A DNA stretch of 64,000 nucleotides from positions 186,001 through 250,000 of the forward strand of contig NZ_JAKJHZ010000009.1 of NCBI RefSeq assembly GCF_021648885.1, in the 5' to 3' direction. Below, in pieces: positions 57,462 through 64,000 of this stretch. Origin of the DNA: Nocardioides potassii (GTDB taxonomy: Bacteria > Actinomycetota > Actinomycetes > Propionibacteriales > Nocardioidaceae). The position numbers were made by a program, and so were the translations under genes. The stretch's first letter is position 1; the number at the start of each line of letters is the position of its first letter. The notes under the pieces are model-generated. The model was given only the letters and a program-made list of their open reading frames with translations. It was not told the origin of the DNA and did not search any database.

Positions 57462-58501
57462 CCGTCGAGCTTCTTCTGGAAGTCGCCCAGCCGCGCGACC
57501 GGGCGGAAGCCGAGCGCCTCGTTGACGCCGATCATGTGGCTGTTGACCTCGGCGTTGTACGTCGTCAGGCGGGTGACGTCGGGACGTTCGCGCTGCAGCA
57601 GGCGGAGGTTCGCGACCTTCACCGCGACGCCGAGCCGGTGGCCGCGGTGCTCCCGCCGCACGAGCGTGCCCCACTGGTACGCGCGACCGGGCTCGTGGAC
57701 CGTGGTGGCGAGATCGGAGTAGGCGACCACCTCACCCGACGGCGAGATGGCGACGGTGTTGTACTTCGTCCGCCCCTGGCGCTCCACGGTCTCCTCGTGC
57801 TCACGCACCGCCTCGGCGCTGACGACCTCGGGCTCGAGCTCGAGCTCACCCGTCGGTGCCTCGGTGGCCAGGCTCGACGTGACCTCGGCCCAGCCGTGCA
57901 GCAGGTCGTCGGGGACCGGTCCCGACCACGACCGCAGGACGTAGGCGGGGTGGTAGCGAGCCGCGTCGTCCGCCAGCGCGACGAGCAGCGCCTCGTCGAC
58001 CGGGAGGGTGAGCTCGCGCTGCACCTCCGACAGGGCGAGGTCGAAGCCGCTGGCCCTGGCGAAGCCCGGACCCGAGCCGCCCCCAGCTGCGTCGGAGCCG
58101 GCGCCGTAGGCCCAGGACGCCAGGCTGTTGAGGATCCGGCGACCGCGTTGCCGGGCGACCTGCTCGAGGTGTGACAGCACCGCCGATCCGATCCCCTGAC
58201 GCCGGAGCTCCGGAAGCACGTGGACCGTGAGCTCGGCGAGCTCGAGGTTGTCCCGCAGCGGCGTGCGCATCCAGCCGACGCCCACCGTGCGCCCGTCGAG
58301 CAGCGCGGCCCAGCCGCCCACCCATGCAGTGGTCCCGTCGCGCTGCATGAGCGCGCGCACCTCCTCCAGCTGCCAGGCGGTTGCCACGTCGCCCAGCTCG
58401 TGGGTCTCGGCGACGGTGTAGACGTGGTGCCAGGCGGCGAAGGCGGCGTCGTCGAAGGGGTCGAGCTCGACCACCCCGAGCCCGTTCGGCGGAGTGCTCA
58501 T
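57458..58501 (-). CDS. Tandem-GNAT acetyltransferase, paralogue of the 40.7-kb gene
   Basis: A 347-residue protein with two GNAT domains. Domain 1 has MRTPLRDNLELAELTVHVLPELRRQGIGSAVLSHLEQVAR. Domain 2 has WGTLVRREHRGHRLGVAVKVANLRLLQ and the tail NAEVNSHMIGVNEALGFRPVARLGDFQKKL. It shares the second-domain signature with the protein at 40672-41667. Substrate unknown; mycothiol synthase has the same two-domain plan but other key residues. The ATG at 58501 overlaps the ABC-F stop by 4 bp, so ABC-F, tandem GNAT and GNAT form one operon. Confidence 0.85.
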   Translation of the reverse strand: MSTPPNGLGVVELDPFDDAAFAAWHHVYTVAETHELGDVATAWQLEEVRALMQRDGTTAWVGGWAALLDGRTVGVGWMRTPLRDNLELAELTVHVLPELRRQGIGSAVLSHLEQVARQRGRRILNSLASWAYGAGSDAAGGGSGPGFARASGFDLALSEVQRELTLPVDEALLVALADDAARYHPAYVLRSWSGPVPDDLLHGWAEVTSSLATEAPTGELELEPEVVSAEAVREHEETVERQGRTKYNTVAISPSGEVVAYSDLATTVHEPGRAYQWGTLVRREHRGHRLGVAVKVANLRLLQRERPDVTRLTTYNAEVNSHMIGVNEALGFRPVARLGDFQKKLDG

Positions 58502-60180
58502 CGCGCCCGGACCACCCGCCCCTCGTCCCACACCGGGCCATCGGACTCGTAGACCTCACCGTCGGCGCCGTAGACCAGGAAACGGTCGAACCCGCGCGCG
58601 AACCAGCGGTCGTGGGTGACCGCCAGAACCGTGCCCTCGAACGCCTCCAGCCCGGCCTCCAGCGCCTCGGCGGACTGGACGTCGAGGTTGTCGGTCGGCT
58701 CGTCGAGGAGCAGCAGCGTGGCTCCCGACAGCTCCAGCAGCAGGATCTGGAAGCGCGCCTGCTGGCCGCCGCTCAGCGACTCGAACTTCTGCTCGCCGGC
58801 GTGGGCGAGCTCGTAGCGGTCGAGCACCCGGCTCGCGGCCTCGCGGCCCATCCCGTCGCGGTGCTCGTCGCCACGGTGCAGGATCTCGAGCAGGGTGCGA
58901 CCGCGGAGCTCGGGGTGCTCGTGGGTCTGCACGAACCAGCCCGGGCGCACGCGCGCGCCGAGCTTGGCCGTGCCGGTGTGCGGCACCGGGGCCGGAGGCG
59001 TGTCGCCGACCGGCTGGTGCTCCACGTCGGGGTCGCTGCCGCCGGCCGCGAGGAGACGCAGGAAGTGCGACTTGCCGGACCCGTTGGAGCCGAGCACGGC
59101 CACCCGCTCGCCGTACCAGACCTCGAGGTCGAACGGCTTCATCAGCCCACTGAGCTCGAGGTCGGTGCACACGACGGCGCGCTTGCCGGTGCGGCCGCCC
59201 TTGAGCCGCATCGTGACCTGCTGGTCGCGTGGCTGCTCGACCGGCGGGCCGGCGTCCTCGAACTTCTTCAGCCGCGTCTGCGCGGCCTTGTACTGCGAGG
59301 CGAGGCCGTCGTTGTACTCCGCCTTGATCTTGTAGCGCAGCACGAGTGCCTTGAGCTTGGCGTGCTCCTCGTCCCAGCGGCGCCGCATCTCCTCGAACCG
59401 CTCGAACCGGTCGGCGCGCGCCTCGTGATAGCTGGCGAACCCGCCGGGGTGCGTCCACACGAGGTTGCCGGCGCTGCCGAGCTCGACGGTCACGATGCGC
59501 GTGGCGGTGTTGGCGAGCAGCTCGCGGTCGTGGCTGATGAACAGGATCGTCTTCGCCGACTCGCGGACCCGCCCCTCGAGCCAGATCTTGCCGGGCACGT
59601 CGAGGTAGTTGTCGGGCTCGTCGAGCAGCAGCACCTGGTCCGGCCCGCGCAGCAGGTACTCGAGCACGAGCCGCTTCTGCTCGCCGCCCGACAGGGTGCT
59701 GAGCAGCCGGTGCCGGGCGCGGTCGAACGGCAGCCCCATCGCCGCGGTCGTGCACACGTCCCACGTCACCTCGACGTCGTACCCACCGGCGTCTGCGTAC
59801 TCCGACAGGGCGGTGGCGTAGGCCATCTGGGTGCGCTCGTCGTCGGTCTCCATCAGCTCGAGCTCGACGGCGTCGACGGCCGCAGCCGCCTCGCGCACCC
59901 GCGGCGGCGCGACGCTGAGGAGCAGGTCGTGGACGGTCTCGTCGCCTCCGCCGTGGCCGACGAACTGCCGCATCACGCCGAGCCCGCCGGAGCGGGTCAC
60001 GACCCCCGCGTGCGGCGCGAGGTCGCCGGTGATGATGCGCAGCAGGGTGGTCTTCCCGGCCCCGTTGGCGCCGACGAGGGCGACCTTCTGGCCGTCGCCG
60101 ACGCGGAAGCTGACGTCGTCGAGCAGCACCCGCCCGTCCGGCAGCTCGTATCGGACTCCGGCGACATCCACGTGACCCAC
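58498..60180 (-). CDS. ABC-F family ATPase (ribosome-associated type)
   Basis: A 560-residue protein with two ABC ATPase domains and no membrane segments. First site: Walker A GANGAGKTT, signature LSGGEQKRL, Walker B LLLDEP. Second site: GSNGSGKSH, LSGGQQARF, LLLDEPTDNLD. The charged linker (RADRFERFEEMRRRWDEEHAKLKALVLRYKIKAEYNDG) matches the ABC-F P-site tRNA interaction region. ABC-F proteins act on ribosomes as translation factors or antibiotic-protection proteins; which applies cannot be told here. GTG 60180 gives the usual start (GHVDVAGVRYELPDG); a GTG at 60210 with a GAGGTG site is the alternative. Confidence 0.92.
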   Translation of the reverse strand: MGHVDVAGVRYELPDGRVLLDDVSFRVGDGQKVALVGANGAGKTTLLRIITGDLAPHAGVVTRSGGLGVMRQFVGHGGGDETVHDLLLSVAPPRVREAAAAVDAVELELMETDDERTQMAYATALSEYADAGGYDVEVTWDVCTTAAMGLPFDRARHRLLSTLSGGEQKRLVLEYLLRGPDQVLLLDEPDNYLDVPGKIWLEGRVRESAKTILFISHDRELLANTATRIVTVELGSAGNLVWTHPGGFASYHEARADRFERFEEMRRRWDEEHAKLKALVLRYKIKAEYNDGLASQYKAAQTRLKKFEDAGPPVEQPRDQQVTMRLKGGRTGKRAVVCTDLELSGLMKPFDLEVWYGERVAVLGSNGSGKSHFLRLLAAGGSDPDVEHQPVGDTPPAPVPHTGTAKLGARVRPGWFVQTHEHPELRGRTLLEILHRGDEHRDGMGREAASRVLDRYELAHAGEQKFESLSGGQQARFQILLLELSGATLLLLDEPTDNLDVQSAEALEAGLEAFEGTVLAVTHDRWFARGFDRFLVYGADGEVYESDGPVWDEGRVVRAR

Positions 60181-60274
60181 GACGGAGGATTCTCCCCGCC
60201 GGACCGACACCCGTCACCTCAATTGCCCAGCGGCTGCTGCCCGCACGGCGCTGACAACCGGTCTAGCCCATGCC

Positions 60275-60280
60275 TAGGGT
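60275..60280 (+). promoter_or_regulatory. -10 box of the Nramp-like gene (leaderless type)
   Basis: TAGGGT, 7 nt before the ATG at 60288; this decides that start over the ATG at 60270. Confidence 0.55.
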
Positions 60281-60287
60281 GACGGGC

Positions 60288-61547
60288 ATGGCCTCCACGA
60301 CCACGTCCGAGCAAGCCCCCGCCACCCGCTGGAAGATCGTTGGCCCCGGCCTCGTCGTCGCCGCGACCGGTGTCGGCGCGGCCGACCTCGTCGCGACGCT
60401 GATCGCCGGGCAGAAGTTCGGCTACACGCTGCTGTGGTGCGTCGTCGTGGGCTGCGTCATGAAGATCGTCCTCGTCGAGGGCGCGGGGCGGTACTCGCTC
60501 GCGACCGGCCGGACGATCTTCGAGGGCTGGCGCTCGCTCGGCTCCTGGACGACGTGGTACTTCGCGCCCTACATCGTGATCTGGGGCTTCGTGTACGGCG
60601 CCGCCGCGATGGCCGGGACCGGGCTGGCGCTCACCGGGCTCCTCGGCGGGCTCACCACGACCTGGTGGGGGATCCTCTCCGGGCTGCTCGGCCTGGCACT
60701 GGTGTGGACCGGCCGCTACGGCATCTTCGAGAAGGTGCTCGCGGCCCTCGTGGGCATCATGTTCGTGACGATGGTCGGCGCCGCCCTCCTGACCCTGCCC
60801 AACCTCGGCGAGCTGCTCACCGGCCTCGCCCCACGCATCCCCGAGGACGGCCTGGTCAACACGCTCGCGCTCGCCGGCGGGGTGGGCGGCACGATCACGC
60901 TCGCGGCCTACGGCTACTGGCTGCGCGAGAAGGGCTGGGACACCCCCGCCTACATGCGCGTGATGCGCATCGACAACACCGTCGCCTACGTCGTCACCGG
61001 CATCTTCGTGCTCGCCACCCTCGTCGTGGGCGCAGAGCTGCTCTACTCCACGAGCGTGGCGATCGAGGAGGGCGACGCAGGTCTCGTCGACCTCGGCGTC
61101 GTCCTCCAGGACCGCTACGGCCAGTGGGCCGGCAAGCTCTTCCTGCTCGGCTTCTGGGCCGCCGCGATGTCATCGCTGGTCGGCGTGTGGAACGGCGTCA
61201 GCCTGATGTTCGCCGACTTCATGACCAACGTGACCGGCGGGACGAGCAAGGACGAGAGCTCGCGAGCCGGCGGCAAGTGGTACCGCGCCTACATCCTCTG
61301 GCTGACCTTCCCGCCGATGGTGATGATGTTCCTCGGCAAGCCGGTATGGCTGATCCTCGCCTACGGCGTGCTCGGCGCGTTCTTCATGCCGTTCCTCGCC
61401 GTCACCCTGCTCTGGCTGCTCAACACCGACCGCACGCCCGTGGAGTGGCGCAACAAGCTCCACTCCAACGTGCTGATGGTGCTGTGCGCGCTGGCCTTCG
61501 TCGCGCTGTGCGTCAACGAGGTGCGCAAGGCCGTCGCGGGGGCCTGA
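60288..61547 (+). CDS. Divergent Nramp-family transporter
   Basis: A 419-residue membrane protein with about 11 helices of the Nramp (SLC11) fold. The first helix reads GPGLVVAATGVGAADLVATLIAGQKFGYTLLW, where canonical Mn/Fe transporters have the metal-binding DPGN motif. The helix-6 region reads GTITLAAYGYWLREKG instead of the MPHNLFLHS type, so the metal-binding Met and His are also absent. The scaffold is kept but the classic divalent-metal site is not, so the substrate may differ. It stands alone, divergent from the ABC-F operon. Confidence 0.85.
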   Translation: MASTTTSEQAPATRWKIVGPGLVVAATGVGAADLVATLIAGQKFGYTLLWCVVVGCVMKIVLVEGAGRYSLATGRTIFEGWRSLGSWTTWYFAPYIVIWGFVYGAAAMAGTGLALTGLLGGLTTTWWGILSGLLGLALVWTGRYGIFEKVLAALVGIMFVTMVGAALLTLPNLGELLTGLAPRIPEDGLVNTLALAGGVGGTITLAAYGYWLREKGWDTPAYMRVMRIDNTVAYVVTGIFVLATLVVGAELLYSTSVAIEEGDAGLVDLGVVLQDRYGQWAGKLFLLGFWAAAMSSLVGVWNGVSLMFADFMTNVTGGTSKDESSRAGGKWYRAYILWLTFPPMVMMFLGKPVWLILAYGVLGAFFMPFLAVTLLWLLNTDRTPVEWRNKLHSNVLMVLCALAFVALCVNEVRKAVAGA

Positions 61548-61552
61548 TCCGG

Positions 61553-62290
61553 TCAGGCACCCGTCACGTGCCGGATCCAGACGTTGGGCTCGACGTAGGT
61601 GGCGACGCCGTGCTCGGCGTCGCACATCACCGGCGCGAGGGCCTTCGGTACCTCGACCGGACCCGTGGTGTCGAAGGGCAGGCCGGTCCACGCCCGCCAC
61701 TCCTCGAGGGTGCCGGGGATGCACATCGAGCGCGGCGCGACCCTCTCGATCGTGCCGCCCGCGCGCACGTGCACGCGCAGCCACGGGTCGACCGGCAGGC
61801 CGTCGTCGCGGGTCCGGAAGGCGTACGACGACATCGGCTCGTGGACGTCCGTCTTGCCGTTGGGCCGCACCGGGGCGAGCAGCTCGGAGTAGCCGAGCCG
61901 GCCGGCGTTGTCGCGCAGCGCAGCGAGCATGACTCCGGACAGCCCGGTGCCCTGCAGGCGCGGCTCGATCGCGATCTCGGCGGCGGTGATGGCGTTGGGG
62001 GTGTCGCCCCAGATCCGAGTCAGCAGCGCGCTGCGGAGCGCGAAGTCCCAGCCGGCGTCGGGCAGCTCGCCGTCGGGGAGCGTGAAGGGCGCGGAGAACG
62101 CCTTCGCCACGATCCGGCCGTCCGGGTCGAGCGCGACCAGCACGGTCTCCATGAAGTACTCCTCGAGGCAGGAGTAGTAGGAGTTTCCGATCGGGTCGTG
62201 CTTCATGAACTCCGGCCACGAGGTCTCCATGTCCCAGAAGACGTCCCACGGCTGCGGCCGCTCGGCCAGCGTCACGATCTCCAGGTCCAT
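61553..62290 (-). CDS. Probable GNAT-fold acetyltransferase
   Basis: A 245-residue protein with an acetyl-CoA loop-like segment in the middle (AEIAIEPRLQGTGLSGVMLAALRDNAGRLGYSELLAPVRPNG), preceded by VLVALDPDGRIVAKAFSAPF and followed by a 100-residue C-terminal extension. No specific substrate is suggested. The ATG at 62290 has CACAAT 7 nt upstream, the same hexamer and spacing as coaA; an ATG at 62299 is the alternative. It is convergent with the Nramp-like gene. Confidence 0.7.
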   Translation of the reverse strand: MDLEIVTLAERPQPWDVFWDMETSWPEFMKHDPIGNSYYSCLEEYFMETVLVALDPDGRIVAKAFSAPFTLPDGELPDAGWDFALRSALLTRIWGDTPNAITAAEIAIEPRLQGTGLSGVMLAALRDNAGRLGYSELLAPVRPNGKTDVHEPMSSYAFRTRDDGLPVDPWLRVHVRAGGTIERVAPRSMCIPGTLEEWRAWTGLPFDTTGPVEVPKALAPVMCDAEHGVATYVEPNVWIRHVTGA

Positions 62291-62322
62291 GCCCGCCATT
62301 GTGGTGACGGCGGCAACCGGAT

Positions 62323-63693
62323 TCACAACCGCTCGGCGACCCGGCGGGCGGCAACCTGCAGGATCTCCCACGCCGTGGAGAACGGCGGGGCGTAGGCGAG
62401 GTCCATCCAGGCGAGGTCGTCGACGGTCCCGCCGGCCCAGAGGACGGCCGCCGCCGCGTCGATCCGCTTGCCGGCGCCGTGGCCGCCGACGACCTGCACG
62501 CCGAGGAGCCGGCGGGTCGTGCGGTCGGCCATCACCCACAGGGCGATCGGCTCGGCCTCGGGCATGTAGCCGCTCGCGGTCGTGCCCTCGGTGAGCAGTG
62601 CGACGGGCTCGTGGCCCGCTGCCTCGGCGTCCGACCGCGAGAGCCCGGTGCGAGCGATCTCGAGGTGCACCTCGCCGTAGGAGAACCGGGTGATCGACGT
62701 GTCGGTCATCCCGTCGAAGGTCAGCGAGCCGCCGGCGAGGCTGTCGCCGAGCGCGCGCCCGTGCTTGTTGGCGTGCGTGCCGAGCGGACGGAAGACCCAC
62801 TCGTCGTCGAGTCGGCGCCGCACCTCGCAGCAGTCGCCGGCGGCCCAGACGTGGTCGGCGACCCGGCCGTGCGGGTCGGGGCGCAGCGCGCCGCCGTCGG
62901 TCAGCTCGACCTGTCCTTCGAGGAACGCCGTGGCCGGCCGTACGCCGATCGCCACCACGACGAGGTCAGCGTCCCGCGTGCCGCCGTCCCAGTGCACGCC
63001 GGTCACCCGGTCGCCGTCGAGCTCGAGCCCGGTCACCTCCGCGCCCAGCACCAGCTCGATCCCCGCGTCGCAGAGACCGACGTTGACGAGGTCGGACATC
63101 TCGTCCTCGAGCATCGACATCCCACGGGTGCGGGTGAGCACCGTGACCCCGAAACCCTTGCGCAGTGCGGCTTCCGCCACCTCGACGCCGACGTATCCGG
63201 CCCCCACGACGACCACGTGGCCGCCGTCGCCGACCTCGGCGAACCGCTCCAGCCACGAGGCTCCGTCGTCGAGGGTCTTCACGGTCCCCACGCCGCCGTA
63301 CGGCGTCCCGTCGGGCCGCAACGCCCAGTCCGGCACGACGGCCGGGGCGCCGGTGGCGACCACCAGCTCGTCGTACTCGAGCACGTCGCCGCCGTCGGTG
63401 GTGACCGTGCGCGCGGACAGGTCCGCGGAGACCACCTCGGTCGACATCCTGAGGTCGATGCCGGCGTCGCGGTGCGCGTCGCCGGACCGGGCGACGAGGT
63501 CCTCGGCCGAGGCGACGTCGCCCGCCATCAGGTAGGGGATTCCGCACGCGCTGTAGGAGGTGTGGGTGCCCTTGTCCAGGACGGTGATCGCGAGCTCGCG
63601 GCCCGTCCTCCGGGCCGTGCGCAGCGCCTGGTGCGCGGCCGACATCCCGGCGGCGTCGGCCCCGATGACGACGACCCGCGTGGGGGCCGTCAT
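62323..63693 (-). CDS. CoA-disulfide reductase-like FAD/NAD(P) oxidoreductase
   Basis: A 456-residue pyridine-nucleotide-disulfide oxidoreductase family member. The FAD motif VVIGADAAGMSAAHQAL is near residue 7. A single redox-active Cys50 in SYSACGIPY is as in CoA-disulfide reductases and NADH oxidases, which use a mixed CoA-Cys disulfide. The NAD(P) motif is VVVGAGYVGVEVAEAAL, and GVRPATAFLEG and WAAGDCCEV complete the core. The exact substrate (CoA disulfide, polysulfide or oxygen) is not decided by sequence. The ATG at 63693 overlaps the stop of the aldo/keto reductase gene by 4 bp. Confidence 0.88.
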   Translation of the reverse strand: MTAPTRVVVIGADAAGMSAAHQALRTARRTGRELAITVLDKGTHTSYSACGIPYLMAGDVASAEDLVARSGDAHRDAGIDLRMSTEVVSADLSARTVTTDGGDVLEYDELVVATGAPAVVPDWALRPDGTPYGGVGTVKTLDDGASWLERFAEVGDGGHVVVVGAGYVGVEVAEAALRKGFGVTVLTRTRGMSMLEDEMSDLVNVGLCDAGIELVLGAEVTGLELDGDRVTGVHWDGGTRDADLVVVAIGVRPATAFLEGQVELTDGGALRPDPHGRVADHVWAAGDCCEVRRRLDDEWVFRPLGTHANKHGRALGDSLAGGSLTFDGMTDTSITRFSYGEVHLEIARTGLSRSDAEAAGHEPVALLTEGTTASGYMPEAEPIALWVMADRTTRRLLGVQVVGGHGAGKRIDAAAAVLWAGGTVDDLAWMDLAYAPPFSTAWEILQVAARRVAERL

Positions 63694-64000
63694 TGGCTGG
63701 TCGACTTCGACCAGAGGTTCACGTCCGAGTCGGTCGCGTAGCGCTCGATCTCCGCGAGCTCGTCCTCGCTGAGGGGCGGCCCGGACAGGGCGTCGAGGTT
63801 GGTGTCGAGCTGCTCGACGCTGGACGCGCCGATGACCGCACTGGTCACCCGCTCGTCACGCAGCACCCACTGCAGCGCGAGCTGGGCGAGCTTCTGCCCG
63901 CGCCGCTCGGCGATGCCGTTGAGCGCGCGCACCCGCGCGAGCACGTCGTCCTCCATGCCGGCGATCGTCGAGCCCTCGCGGGCCGCCCGGGAGTCCTCGG
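63690..64000 (-). CDS. Aldo/keto reductase, C-terminal part (N terminus outside window)
   Basis: The last 102 residues of an NADPH-dependent aldo/keto reductase, read in from the right edge (EGSTIAG, then QKLAQLALQWVLRDERVTSAVIGASSVEQLDTNLDALSG, the cofactor-binding end of the barrel). The pattern is closest to the L-glyceraldehyde 3-phosphate reductase (YghZ) group. The gene continues beyond 64000. It is translationally coupled (ATGA) to the CoA-disulfide-reductase-like gene, suggesting a shared redox role. Confidence 0.85.
   Translation of the reverse strand, partial: EDSRAAREGSTIAGMEDDVLARVRALNGIAERRGQKLAQLALQWVLRDERVTSAVIGASSVEQLDTNLDALSGPPLSEDELAEIERYATDSDVNLWSKSTSQ

Overview
The window is about 70% G+C and reads as ordinary chromosome of a high-GC actinobacterium, most likely Nocardioidaceae (Nocardioides-like). 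This rests on gene content and order, not on a marker gene. Supporting signs are a mycothiol-dependent formaldehyde dehydrogenase, a GroEL with a His-rich tail next to groES under CIRCE elements, guaB2/guaB3/cholesterol-oxidase-like linkage, and many start codons with a TANNNT box 6-8 nt upstream and no Shine-Dalgarno (leaderless transcripts). No tRNA, rRNA, CRISPR array, insertion sequence or prophage gene was seen. No stretch longer than 300 bases lacks a gene.

Layout. 1-3.7 kb: a sodium/solute symporter with a small membrane partner cut by the window edge, an FMN-barrel protein, a frameshifted VOC-family gene and a small membrane protein. 3.7-16 kb: purine and redox block with guaA, a GMC (cholesterol-oxidase-like) oxidoreductase plus succinic-semialdehyde dehydrogenase, glpD, guaB3, a TetR regulator, a secreted CHAP hydrolase and guaB2. 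16-19.8 kb: a GT-C type membrane glycosyltransferase, then groES-groEL. 19.8-30.7 kb: an accessory-looking stretch with a methyltransferase, GH3 lipoprotein, acetyltransferase, XRE regulator, mscR plus an MBL hydrolase, a SigE-family sigma factor with a membrane propeller protein, a lipoprotein, and a two-gene WXG-type pair with a long proline tract. 30.7-39.6 kb: a tightly overlapping minus-strand operon glmS-acpS-nnr-alr-hydrolase-(GNAT-tsaE)-tsaB-rimI-tsaD, joining amino-sugar and D-alanine precursors, acyl-carrier activation, NAD(P)HX repair and t6A tRNA modification. 39.7-44.9 kb: coaA, a tandem GNAT protein, a DUF3592-like protein, glmM, rpsI and rplM with a recognisable promoter and leader. 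44.9-50.4 kb: a propeller protein, FAD oxidoreductase, citrate synthase and HtrA protease. 50.5-54 kb: three acyl-CoA dehydrogenases. 54-64 kb: secreted or propeller proteins, a luciferase-like oxidoreductase, two GNAT proteins, an ABC-F ATPase, a divergent Nramp transporter, a GNAT protein, a CoA-disulfide-reductase-like enzyme and the end of an aldo/keto reductase.

The backbone order (guaB3-guaB2, groEL-groES, tsaD-rimI-tsaB-tsaE-alr, nnr, glmS, glmM-rpsI-rplM) matches the Mycobacterium tuberculosis Rv3409c-Rv3443c region from memory. The main difference is the 19.8-30.7 kb stretch between groES and tsaD. The most distinctive signals are the dense set of leaderless starts (with a near-identical element at guaA and glmS), a family of intergenic palindromes sharing a GGACGTCAKACGG core, a 35-bp triplication at a gene end, the WXG-type bicistron, and several enzymes lacking textbook active-site residues (GuaB3, Nramp, one acyl-CoA dehydrogenase).
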